Positions 25,310 to 32,929 of a stretch of DNA of 64,000 bases are shown here, piece after piece (positions within the stretch are counted from its first letter, which is position 1; every line of letters begins with the position of its first letter). Source of the stretch: Streptomyces durmitorensis (GTDB lineage Bacteria; Actinomycetota; Actinomycetes; Streptomycetales; Streptomycetaceae); contig NZ_CP097289.1 in the NCBI RefSeq assembly GCF_023498005.1, positions 8,556,001-8,620,000 on the forward strand. The letters run 5' to 3'. The notes under the pieces were generated by a model. It saw nothing but the letters and a program-made list of their open reading frames with translations, was not told where the DNA came from and made no database searches. Made by a program: the position numbers and the translations under genes.

Positions 25310-25556
25310 GCGGTGTCTGTTCCCCGATCCCGCCCCTTCCCGAAACCAGGAGGCTCCGCCCTCTGGACTCCCGTACAGGATGGCCTCAATCGCCGGCCGG
25401 GCTGGAATTCTCCAGCCCGGCCGGAATCTTCCAGCCCGTCCGGCGTTTGAGGACGAACTCGGCAGAGCCGGTGATGACGGTGCGCAAGGCCCCCGCGCCA
25501 GAGGGTTTTCGGGAAGGGGCGGGGTTGGGGACTGAATCTGTCGCCCCGACCCCCTC
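25310..25556. repeat. Nested palindromic intergenic element of Streptomyces type
   Basis: No gene fits in this 247-nt gap. Outer 15-bp arms CGCCCCTTCCCGAAA (25331-25345) and its complement (25507-25521) enclose an inner imperfect inverted pair: GCCTCAATCGCCGGCCGGGC (from 25383) and GCCCGTCCGGCGTTTGAGGAC (from 25434). The inner CGTTTGAGGAC/GCCTCAATCGCC sequences resemble a family of dispersed intergenic palindromes common in Streptomyces genomes. The RNA would fold into a large cruciform-like hairpin between the sigma-factor and ligase genes, acting perhaps as terminator or RNA-stability element. Confidence 0.7.
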
Positions 25557-27053
25557 CTACGGGCTGTGGCAGATATAGATCGGCCCGACCCAGGGCTCAC
25601 AGACCGGCTCCGGCGGAGGCGTGGGCTCGACCGGGGTCGGCTCGACCGGAGTCGGGTCCACCGGAGTGGGCTCCGGGGTGGGCGTCTGCGGCGTAGGCGT
25701 AGGCGTGGGAGTAGGGGTCGGCGTCGGGACCGGCGGCGCAACAGGCTCCGTCGGCTCGGCAGACGGCGCGACCGGCTTCGCCGGCTCAGGAGGCGCCACC
25801 GGAGCCACCGGCTCCGCCGAACCCTGCTGCTCAGGCTGAACCGGCGGCTCAGGCACAGGCGCCTCCGGCTTCGCCGGAACTGGAGCCTCCTCGGCGGCGG
25901 GTTTCTGCTCCGGAGGCTCCGGAGCCGCGGGACGAGGTGCTTCCGGCGGACGAGGCTCCGGCGGACGAGCAACAGGACCCGCCGGAGCGGAAGGCCGCTC
26001 CGGCGCCCCGCTCTCGACCGAGGCAGCCCGCTGCGGCGGCACCGCATGGCCCGAACCCGCACCCGAACCCGCACCCGACCCCCCGAGCACAAGCCCCGCC
26101 GCCACAGCAGCCCCCGCCACGGACGCGCCCACGACCCCCACCGCGGCAGCGGGCAGCTTGCCGCCCCCGGTGAGGACGTGACGTACGCCGTGCAGCAAAC
26201 CGCCATGCCCGTTCGAAGCGGAAGCAGAAGCAGAAGCAGAAGCCGAGCCCACCCCCACAGAACCCGCGGCCAACGGCAGGAGGAACTCGCCCGCGCCCCC
26301 CAGAACGAGGATCAGCAGCGCAGGTCCGACCAGCGCGGGCAGCCGATCGTTCGCGCGGGCGAGCAGCGCGAGCCTGCCCCGGCAGTCGGCGCACGCGTCG
26401 AGATGGGCGAGGAGCTGCTCGGACTGCCGGGCGGAGGCCTCGCCGCGTATGTGGCCGGGTATGCGGTCCCAGTGCTGCTCGCACGCGGGATCCTCGGGCG
26501 TCCCGGGATGTGCGCGCAGGAAAGCCTGCCGCATCCCCTCGCGGGCCCGGTGGAGCAGCACGGCCGTCGCGCCCTGCCCGGCGCCGATCCGGCGGCCGAC
26601 CGTCTCCAGCGGCTGCCCCTCCGCCTCGGCCAGCCACAGCGCCTTCACCCACCGCTCGGGCAACTGCCCGAGCACGCGGCCGAGCAGATCCACGGAGGAC
26701 ACACGGTCGCCGGGGTCGTCACCGCTACTGGTCACCGCGCCGACGGCCTCCGCGGCATGCGGATCACGCGGCGTCTCGCGCCCGGCATCGCGCCCCACGG
26801 CCACCGCGAGATTCCGCACGGTCGTCATGAGGTACGCCGGTACGTTCTCGATCTCGTGGCCCGCGGAGAGCCGCCGCCAGACACGGAAGTGCGCCTCGGC
26901 GACGAGATCGTCGGCGACCCAGGCGTTGCCGGTCAGCGAGCGCGCGTAGGCGACAAGGCGGGGCTGTTCCTCCTCGTAGATGCGGGAGTACGTGGCCGTG
27001 GCGGGCGTGGTGACGGGCCCGTCGGCGGATACGTCGGCGGATACGTCGGTCAT
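25557..27053 (-). CDS. ECF sigma factor fused to anti-sigma-like zinc finger, membrane segments and Pro/Thr-rich tail
   Basis: 498 aa from ATG 27053 (ribosome site GGGAGAG). Residues 22-85 are sigma region 2 (YEEEQPRLVAYARSLTG, DDLVAEAHFRVWRRL), 120-180 region 4 (LPERWVKALWLAEAEGQPLE, GATAVLLHRAREGMRQAFL). A zf-HC2-like finger follows: Cys191, His194, His217, Cys221, Cys224 (HLDACADC), then hydrophobic segments at 241-262 and 302-324, an SASASASA spacer and a 170-residue Pro/Glu/Thr-rich tail with PTPTPTP repeats ending in a two-Cys segment (VCEPWVGPIYICHSP). ECF groups with such built-in anti-sigma domains are known. The tail is probably a wall-spanning sensor if only one segment crosses the membrane. 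Target promoters are unknown. Confidence 0.88.
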   Translation of the reverse strand: MTDVSADVSADGPVTTPATATYSRIYEEEQPRLVAYARSLTGNAWVADDLVAEAHFRVWRRLSAGHEIENVPAYLMTTVRNLAVAVGRDAGRETPRDPHAAEAVGAVTSSGDDPGDRVSSVDLLGRVLGQLPERWVKALWLAEAEGQPLETVGRRIGAGQGATAVLLHRAREGMRQAFLRAHPGTPEDPACEQHWDRIPGHIRGEASARQSEQLLAHLDACADCRGRLALLARANDRLPALVGPALLILVLGGAGEFLLPLAAGSVGVGSASASASASASNGHGGLLHGVRHVLTGGGKLPAAAVGVVGASVAGAAVAAGLVLGGSGAGSGAGSGHAVPPQRAASVESGAPERPSAPAGPVARPPEPRPPEAPRPAAPEPPEQKPAAEEAPVPAKPEAPVPEPPVQPEQQGSAEPVAPVAPPEPAKPVAPSAEPTEPVAPPVPTPTPTPTPTPTPQTPTPEPTPVDPTPVEPTPVEPTPPPEPVCEPWVGPIYICHSP

Positions 27054-27260
27054 GGCAGAGCACTCTCCCGGTCCCACTGCGGGTGGTTCGGACGAATTCG
27101 AAACACTAAGGGGTAAATGTCTGACTTGTGATGCGGGAGTGGCGCAGGTCACAGGGATTGGCCCGCGTGTCGCGTAATGAACACCCTCGCCACGGACTCG
27201 AACAGTCACGGAAGAAAGCAGAGCGAGCAGCGGCAGCTGCGCCAGAAGAGGAGTCCGATC

Positions 27261-27674
27261 ATGGCCGTCACCCTTGAGCAGCCCGCCCGCGCCCGCCTGG
27301 TCACCTCTGAAGGGCGCGAGCGCCCACTGCCCGTGACCCTGCGCTACGAGGCGGCCGACCCCCTGGCCGTCCAGATCACCTTCCCGCCGGAGGCCTCCCT
27401 CGACGGTGCGGAAGTCACCTGGATCTTCGCCCGCCAGCTCCTTGAGGAGGGCCTTCGCGCCCCCGCGGGCGGCGGTGACGTGCACATCTGGCCGTGCGGG
27501 CGGGCGCGCACGGTTCTGGAGTTCCATGCGCCGCAGGGTCTTGCCCTGGTCCAGTTCGACAGAGCCGTGCTGCGGCGATTCCTGCTGCGTACGTACGCGG
27601 TCGTCGGTACGGGGCGCGAGGCCGCGGGGCTCGACCTGGACCAGGATCTCGCCCGCCTCCTCGGTGGAGTCTGA
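27261..27674 (+). CDS. SsgA-like (SALP) sporulation/cell-division regulator
   Basis: 137 aa from ATG 27261. It matches the SsgA family: RLVTSEGRERPLPVTLRYEA, DPLAVQITFPPE, VTWIFARQLLEEGL, GDVHIWPCG and VLEFHAPQGLALVQFDRAVLRRFL. These actinomycete-specific proteins control septum placement and spore maturation through FtsZ and wall enzymes. Which SALP paralogue (SsgA to SsgG) this is cannot be settled by eye. It is divergent from the ECF sigma gene with a 207-nt gap that probably holds both promoters. Confidence 0.9.
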   Translation: MAVTLEQPARARLVTSEGRERPLPVTLRYEAADPLAVQITFPPEASLDGAEVTWIFARQLLEEGLRAPAGGGDVHIWPCGRARTVLEFHAPQGLALVQFDRAVLRRFLLRTYAVVGTGREAAGLDLDQDLARLLGGV

Positions 27675-27699
27675 GCGCGCCGTACGTGCCCGGCGATGA

Positions 27700-27718
27700 T
27701 TAGGTTAGGCTGCCCTAA
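27700..27718. promoter_or_regulatory. Iron box (DmdR/IdeR-type operator)
   Basis: TTAGGTTAGGCTGCCCTAA matches the actinobacterial iron-box consensus TTAGGTTAGGCTNACCTAA at nearly every position and lies 48 nt upstream of the siderophore-interacting-protein gene. The iron-loaded repressor should block transcription here when iron is plentiful. Confidence 0.88.
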
Positions 27719-27765
27719 CTCAATCGTGGTGGGCGGTTTCCGGCCGCTCAGGGGAGGGGAATCCG

Positions 27766-28500
27766 ATGGGGCACGGCTGGGAGGGCGCGGTCCTCAAGCT
27801 GTTCCGCGGCAAGGACTTCGAGTTCACCGTGACCGGCGCCGAGGACGTCACCGAGCACTACCGGCGCCTGCGCCTCACGGACGGCGGCATGCTCGCGCAG
27901 ACCGGAGTGCATCCGACGATGTGGGTGCGTCTGTGGTTCGACCAGGCGGACGGCAGGCACCACCAGCGCGCCTACACCCTGGTGGACCCCGATCCCGTCG
28001 CCGGTACGTTCAGCCTGGAGTTCGCCCTGCACGACGGCCGCGCGAGCGACTGGGCGCGCAAAGCCGGTGCGGGGGACAGGATCGAGGCCACCCTGCAGGG
28101 CACCGGCTTCGACGTGCCGGAGCCGCCACCCGCACGGCTCCTGGTGATCGGGGACACGGCGGCGGTCCCGGCCGTCAACTCACTCCTCACCGCCATGCCC
28201 GACGTGCCGGCGACCGTCTGGCTGGAGACGCAGCACGCCTCGGACCATGACCTCGACCTGCGCCTCGATCCGGCCCTGCACGACCTGCACCGGGTGGAGC
28301 GACGCGACGCCGGAAGCCACCTGGTCGCCGAGGTCAAGGCCGCCTTGCCCGCGCTGGTGGAGGACCCCACCGACGTGTACGCGTGGATCACCTGCGACAC
28401 GACGACGACCCGGGCCCTCACCTCATACGTCCGCAAGGACCTTTCGATCCCGAAACAGCGCGTGCACGCGCTCGGCTACTGGCGCCCCGCGAAGCGGTAG
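27766..28500 (+). CDS. Siderophore-interacting protein (FAD-dependent ferric-siderophore reductase)
   Basis: 244 aa from ATG 27766. N-terminal FAD-binding barrel with the RAYTLVDPD motif (R-x-Y-T/S, about residues 68-76), then the NAD(P)H-binding SIP domain (RLLVIGDTAAVPAV, VWLETQHASD, YAWITCDTTTTRALTSYVRKD) ending YWRPAKR. These enzymes reduce Fe3+ in imported siderophores so the iron is released in the cytoplasm. An iron box directly upstream indicates iron repression. It overlaps the convergent carboxypeptidase gene by 25 nt. Confidence 0.93.
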   Translation: MGHGWEGAVLKLFRGKDFEFTVTGAEDVTEHYRRLRLTDGGMLAQTGVHPTMWVRLWFDQADGRHHQRAYTLVDPDPVAGTFSLEFALHDGRASDWARKAGAGDRIEATLQGTGFDVPEPPPARLLVIGDTAAVPAVNSLLTAMPDVPATVWLETQHASDHDLDLRLDPALHDLHRVERRDAGSHLVAEVKAALPALVEDPTDVYAWITCDTTTTRALTSYVRKDLSIPKQRVHALGYWRPAKR

Positions 28501-29666
28501 GCACGGACCGTCCGCCGCCGCCGGATCACCACCACCGAACCCGCCACCAGGGCCGCCGCACCCGCGACGACGAGCAGGATCGCCGTCCAGTCCGAGCCGT
28601 CCGCCTCGACCCCATGGGCGGCGAGCTCGGCGGCGTGCGCGGGACCCTGCGCCGTGCCCTGACTCTCGCTCCTGGGGATCAGCGAACCCACCGGCCTGAC
28701 GTGGTCCGCCGCCTTGAAGCCCCAGTCGAGGAGCGACCTGGCCTCTTCGTACACGCGGTGTCCGCCGCTCACCTGAGGGTTCATCACCGACACGATGAGG
28801 GTGCGGCCGCCGCGCTGCGCCGCGCTGATCAGGGTGTTGCCCGCGTGGCTGGTGTAGCCGTTCTTGATGCCGAGCAGGCCGGGGTAGCGGGCCACGCCGT
28901 CGGCTCCGGTGAGCAGGCGGTTGGTGTTCTGGATGGGGTAGGACCAGTTGCCGTTCGGGAACTTGGCGACCGACGTCGAGCAGTAGCGGGCGAACTGCGG
29001 GTCCGCGAGCCCCGCCCGGCCGAACACCGCAAGGTCGTACGCCGAGGAGACCTGCCCCGCCGCGTCGTAGCCGTCGGGGGAGACCACATGGGTGTCGCGG
29101 GCGCCCAGGGAGCGGGCCTTGGCGCGCATCTGACGGACGGTCTGCTGCCAGCCGCCGTTGAGCTCGGCCAGCACGTGGACGGCGTCGTTGCCCGAGCTGA
29201 GGAACACGCCACGCCACAGGTCGGCGATGGTGTAGCTGCGCCCCGCCTCCACGCCCACGAGGCTGCTGCCCTCACCGACCTCGGAGAGCTCGCTCTGGGT
29301 GACCTTGTGCCGGGCCACGGCGTCCAGGTGGGGCAGCGCGGTGAGGGCGAAGAGCGACTTCAGGGTGGAGGCGGGCGGCAGTTGACGGTGCGCGTTGTGC
29401 GCGGCGAGCACTTCGCCCGAACGGGCGTCGGCCACCAGCCAGGAGAGCGCGGAGACGTCGGCGGGGACGGCCGGGGCGCCGGCACCGGGGCGGGCCTGGA
29501 CGCCCGGCCGGTCCAGGAGGTCCGAGGTGTACGCGGGGCCCGGCTTGGGCGGCGTGGGCTCTTCTGTGGCGGCCGTGGCGAAGGGTGTGGGCAGGAGGAC
29601 CAGAGCGGCGACCGCGAGGGCCGCGGTGCGGACGGATGAGGAGCGCGGGAGGTACCTGATGACCAT
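28476..29666 (-). CDS. D-alanyl-D-alanine carboxypeptidase (penicillin-binding, class C low-MW type)
   Basis: 396 aa, Sec signal at 1-33 (AALAVAALVLLPTPFATA). The serine peptidase S11 motifs are SxxK as STLK (near residue 100), SxN as SSGND, and KNG in GIKNGYTSHAGN, where the usual motif is KTG. A C-terminal membrane helix (DWTAILLVVAGAAALVAGS) followed by arginines anchors it on the outer face of the membrane. It trims the terminal D-Ala of peptidoglycan stems. Its last 25 nt overlap the convergent SIP gene. Confidence 0.93.
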   Translation of the reverse strand: MVIRYLPRSSSVRTAALAVAALVLLPTPFATAATEEPTPPKPGPAYTSDLLDRPGVQARPGAGAPAVPADVSALSWLVADARSGEVLAAHNAHRQLPPASTLKSLFALTALPHLDAVARHKVTQSELSEVGEGSSLVGVEAGRSYTIADLWRGVFLSSGNDAVHVLAELNGGWQQTVRQMRAKARSLGARDTHVVSPDGYDAAGQVSSAYDLAVFGRAGLADPQFARYCSTSVAKFPNGNWSYPIQNTNRLLTGADGVARYPGLLGIKNGYTSHAGNTLISAAQRGGRTLIVSVMNPQVSGGHRVYEEARSLLDWGFKAADHVRPVGSLIPRSESQGTAQGPAHAAELAAHGVEADGSDWTAILLVVAGAAALVAGSVVVIRRRRTVRAYRFAGRQ

Positions 29667-29816
29667 TCAGCCACCGTATGAGCGCGGCCCGAAGCCCGCA
29701 GGTCAGCTTGGTCCGGCTGGATGTACGGGGTGGCCGGCGACCGTGTGTGCGTGCGCTCTTCCCGAACCCGCCGTCCCTGCCCACACTGCTGTGCAAGGAC
29801 GGCGGAGGGGGCCCTG

Positions 29817-30518
29817 ATGACCGCTCGACGGGGACGGCGTACGGCGGCGAGCAGGCGGCGCGAGGCGAGGCGCAGGACGGGTGCGGTGGGCGGCGCCGCC
29901 CTGCTGCTCCTGGTGGTGGTGTTCTGGTCGGCCATCTGGCCCTACGCGGCAGGGGTGTTGATCCTCGGTGGCCTCGGGTTCGTGGGGTGGTGGCTGTGGC
30001 GCACGGACCGGATGGCGCGCGGCCGTGATCGCGCGTGGCGGCGCGAGGACGCGGTGCGGGCGGGCCACCGGACGCTCGCGCGGGCGGACGCGATGACCGG
30101 CACCGAGTTCGAGGAGCTGGTCGCCGAGCTGTGCCGCAGGGACGGGTGCACCGAAGTGCGCCGCGTGGGCGGGGCGGGGGACAACGGCGCCGATGTCGTC
30201 GGGCGGCTCCCGGACGGCAGGACCATGGTCGTCCAGTGCAAGCGCTACGCGCCGAGCAGCACCGTAGCGAGCCGCGAGATGCGCGATCTCCTCGGTTCGC
30301 GGGTGCACTTCGGGGCCGATGTGGCGATCTTCGTGACGACCACGCGGTTCAGCCGCCCCTCGGAGACCTTCGCGGCAGGGCACGGCATCGTGGCCGTGCA
30401 CCGTGACCACCTGGGCCTGTGGAACAGCGGCGCCTCGCTGGAGTCGCTGCTCGGCGTGAGCGGTGCGGGCCAGGGGGACACCCGGCACCGGGCGCGGTGG
30501 AAGAAGACGTACGGATAG
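29817..30518 (+). CDS. Membrane-anchored Mrr-like (PD-(D/E)xK) restriction endonuclease domain protein
   Basis: 233 aa from ATG 29817, preceded by GGAGG. A basic N-terminus is followed by two membrane helices (25-41, 43-60) and a cytoplasmic Mrr_cat domain: TGTEFEELVAELCRRDG (Glu97/Glu100), the catalytic Asp126 in NGADVVG, QCKRY (Gln140-Lys142), then VTTTRFSRPSETFA. The domain is the nuclease core of type IV-like Mrr enzymes that cut modified DNA, but here it is tethered to the membrane, so it could also be a housekeeping or phage-defence nuclease. No methyltransferase or helicase neighbours. Confidence 0.88.
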   Translation: MTARRGRRTAASRRREARRRTGAVGGAALLLLVVVFWSAIWPYAAGVLILGGLGFVGWWLWRTDRMARGRDRAWRREDAVRAGHRTLARADAMTGTEFEELVAELCRRDGCTEVRRVGGAGDNGADVVGRLPDGRTMVVQCKRYAPSSTVASREMRDLLGSRVHFGADVAIFVTTTRFSRPSETFAAGHGIVAVHRDHLGLWNSGASLESLLGVSGAGQGDTRHRARWKKTYG

Positions 30519-30596
30519 CGCCGTACGCCAGGGGAGTTATGGGTTCGGTCGCCATGGCCGCCCCCTCGCTCCCGCCGTCCTCCAAGGGCCCGCCGC

Positions 30597-31391
30597 TCAG
30601 CCGCGTGGCCGGACGTGGAGATCCGGTCCGCTCGTCCCGGGCGCCTCCACGCCGGGCAGCAGCCGCATGTCGTGGTCGTAGTCGCCGCCGACGAGCGACC
30701 GGAACGGCACGGGCTCATCCGTGAACAGCCCGTCGAGCCGACGCCCGTACGCCCGCTTCGCCGCCGCGAACCGATCCTCCGGCAGGTCGTTCGACGCGTA
30801 GACCGCGAACGGTTCGAGTGGCTCCATGCCGGTGAAGAAGAACAGGCCGTGCTGCAGCGGATGCAGGACGTCCGTCAGGCGGCCATGGATGCCGCGGTCG
30901 GAGAGCGACGACTCCCGGGCCCCTGCCGTCACCGACACCAGAGCCCGCCGCCCCGCGAGCGCGCCCCCGCTGTAGGGCGGAGGGACCGCCGGGCCGTAGC
31001 CGAACCCCGCGGTGAACACGCGGTCGATCCAGCCCTTCAGGATCGCGGGCGCGGAGAACCACCACAACGGGAACTGCAGGATCACCGCGTCCGCCCGGCG
31101 CACCTTCTCCTGCTCCGCCGCGACGTCGGGCGAGAGGCGGCCCGCGAGCGTCTCCCGCTCGGAGGTGGCCATGACGTGCAGCCGCCGGTCGGCGACGTGG
31201 TCGGGGAAGTCGTCGGCGTCCACCGTCGCCTTCCACTTCATCGCGTACAGATCGGAGACCTCCACCTCGTGCCCGGCCGCGCGCAGTTCGTCGACCGCGA
31301 AGGCGGCCAGTGACGCGTTGAGCGAGCGGGGTTCCGGATGGGCGCTGACGACGAGGATCTTCTTCGGCTGCTGGGGCGTGGCTTCGTTCAT
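30597..31391 (-). CDS. NAD(P)H dehydrogenase (quinone)-type flavodoxin-fold protein
   Basis: 264 aa from ATG 31391. N-terminal ILVVSAHPEPRSLNASLAAFAVDEL is the flavin-binding loop of the KefF/NQO1 family, followed by VSDLYAMKW, VILQFPLWWFSAPAILKGWIDRVFT and GRRALVSVTAGA. Such enzymes carry FMN/FAD and reduce quinones by two electrons. It is transcribed divergently from the XRE-family regulator at 31489 with a 97-nt shared promoter region, the usual layout for a gene controlled by its neighbour. Confidence 0.9.
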   Translation of the reverse strand: MNEATPQQPKKILVVSAHPEPRSLNASLAAFAVDELRAAGHEVEVSDLYAMKWKATVDADDFPDHVADRRLHVMATSERETLAGRLSPDVAAEQEKVRRADAVILQFPLWWFSAPAILKGWIDRVFTAGFGYGPAVPPPYSGGALAGRRALVSVTAGARESSLSDRGIHGRLTDVLHPLQHGLFFFTGMEPLEPFAVYASNDLPEDRFAAAKRAYGRRLDGLFTDEPVPFRSLVGGDYDHDMRLLPGVEAPGTSGPDLHVRPRG

Positions 31392-31488
31392 GACGCCACG
31401 TTCTCCCGGACGGGACGGGCGAGCCAGAACCCTGTTGAACCGTCGGAACGCCGATCCTGGTACTGCGAGGGCCACGCATACTTGATCC

Positions 31489-32376
31489 ATGGACGGCGTG
31501 GACCAGATGAAGAGCAGTGACGGGATCGGCGACACCCGCCGGGCACTCGGCGGATTTCTGCGCGCCCGCCGGGGGCGCGTGGCGCCGGAGCACGTGGGCA
31601 TCGCCGGCGGCCGTCGCCGACGGGTGCGCGGCCTTCGCCGCGAGGAGCTGGCCCAGCTCGCCGGGATCAGCGTGGACTACTACGTACGTCTCGAACAGGG
31701 CAGGGCCACCCAGCCGTCCCCCGAGGTGCTCGACGCGCTCGCCGGGGCGCTCGGCCTCGACGCGGCGGAGCGCGGGCACCTGGCCACCCTGGCCGCGGCC
31801 CGGCGCGACCCCGCGCCCACGGCCCGGGTCAGCCCGCTGCTGCGGCGGATCCTGGACTCCATGGCCGACTTCCCGGCCTTCGCGACGGACCACCGCCTCG
31901 ACGTGGTGGCCTGGAACGGCCTCGGCGCAGAGCTGATGGGCGGTCTGGCCGAACCACGGCGGCGCGACAGGAACAACGCCCGGTTCCTCTTCCTCGACCC
32001 GGCGTCGCGCGAGGTGTTCCCCGACTGGGGCGACAGGGCGGCGGAGGCCGTGGGCCAGCTGCGGGTGGCGGCGGGGCGCTACCCCGAGGACGCGGAGCTG
32101 GCCGCGCTCATCACCGAACTGGCCGCGCGCAGCGCCGAGTTCCGCCGGATCTGGGACAGCGGCGAGGTCGTGATGTGCGCGGCGGGCCGCAAGCGGCTGC
32201 GGCACCCGGAGGCCGGGCTGCTCACCCTGGACTTCGAGACCTTGCACGTGCCGGCCGCCCCCGGTGAGACGGGGCTCGTGGTGCACGTGTTCAGCGCCGA
32301 CGAGGGCAGCGCGGAGGCGACCGCCCTCGCGGGCCTGGCCCGGGAGGGGCTGGGCGGCCAGGCCCTCCCGGGCTAG
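31489..32376 (+). CDS. XRE-family regulator with MmyB-like ligand-binding domain
   Basis: 295 aa from ATG 31489; ATG 31507 is an alternative and neither has a clear ribosome site. An N-terminal helix-turn-helix (LRREELAQLAGISVDYYVRLEQGRA, about 45-70) is followed by the MmyB-like sensor domain (LDSMADFPAFATDHRLDVVAWNGLGAEL, NNARFLFLDPASREVFPDW, ELAARSAEFRRIWDSGEV, LDFETLHVP). This two-domain arrangement is very common in Streptomyces next to divergent oxidoreductase genes, and here the quinone reductase is the likely target. Confidence 0.93.
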   Translation: MDGVDQMKSSDGIGDTRRALGGFLRARRGRVAPEHVGIAGGRRRRVRGLRREELAQLAGISVDYYVRLEQGRATQPSPEVLDALAGALGLDAAERGHLATLAAARRDPAPTARVSPLLRRILDSMADFPAFATDHRLDVVAWNGLGAELMGGLAEPRRRDRNNARFLFLDPASREVFPDWGDRAAEAVGQLRVAAGRYPEDAELAALITELAARSAEFRRIWDSGEVVMCAAGRKRLRHPEAGLLTLDFETLHVPAAPGETGLVVHVFSADEGSAEATALAGLAREGLGGQALPG

Positions 32377-32421
32377 GCCCGCAGACCGTCGAGTTCGGCG
32401 ACTCCGCGCCCCTGCCGTGCG

Positions 32422-32913
32422 TTACTTCGGAAGGTTCGCCTCGATCGCGGCGAGGACCTCGGGAGCGTCCGGCTCGGTCTGCGGGCCGAACCGGGCCACC
32501 ACGTCGCCGTCCGCGCTGATCACGAACTTCTCGAAGTTCCAGCGGATGTCGCCCGTGTGCCCCTCGGCATCCGCCTGGCCCACGAGGTTCGCGTACAGCG
32601 GGTGCCGGTCGTCGCCGTTCACGTCGACCTTCTCGGTCATCGGGAACGTCACGCCGTACGTCGCCGAACAGAACTCGGCGATCTCGTCCGACGTACCGGG
32701 CTCCTGGCCCATGAACTGGTTGCAGGGCACGCCGAGGACGGTGAAGCCACGGGCCGCGTACTTCTCGTGCAGACGCTCGAGGCCCGCGTACTGCGGGGTG
32801 AGGCCGCACTTGGAGGCGACGTTGACGATCAGAACGGCCTTGCCGAGGTACTGGCCCAGGTTCGCCGAGCCGCCCTGGAGGGCGCCGATCTCTGCATTTT
32901 CGTAGACAGACAT
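32422..32913 (-). CDS. Glutathione peroxidase-family thiol peroxidase
   Basis: 163 aa. The peroxidatic residue is Cys36 in NVASKCGLTPQY, so it is the Cys and not the selenocysteine form. The CNQF motif (64-67) and WNFEKF (125-130) supply the other members of the catalytic tetrad. Since actinomycetes make mycothiol and not glutathione, the reductant is probably thioredoxin; this is inference. It stands 16 nt from the FetB-like gene on the same strand and may be cotranscribed with it. Confidence 0.95.
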   Translation of the reverse strand: MSVYENAEIGALQGGSANLGQYLGKAVLIVNVASKCGLTPQYAGLERLHEKYAARGFTVLGVPCNQFMGQEPGTSDEIAEFCSATYGVTFPMTEKVDVNGDDRHPLYANLVGQADAEGHTGDIRWNFEKFVISADGDVVARFGPQTEPDAPEVLAAIEANLPK

Positions 32914-32929
32914 GGTGCGGACCCTACGC

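Noticed and set aside
26215..26250. Short hexanucleotide-like repeat giving SASASASA
   Set aside because: Lies within the coding sequence of the sigma-factor fusion and explains a low-complexity linker; not a separate element.
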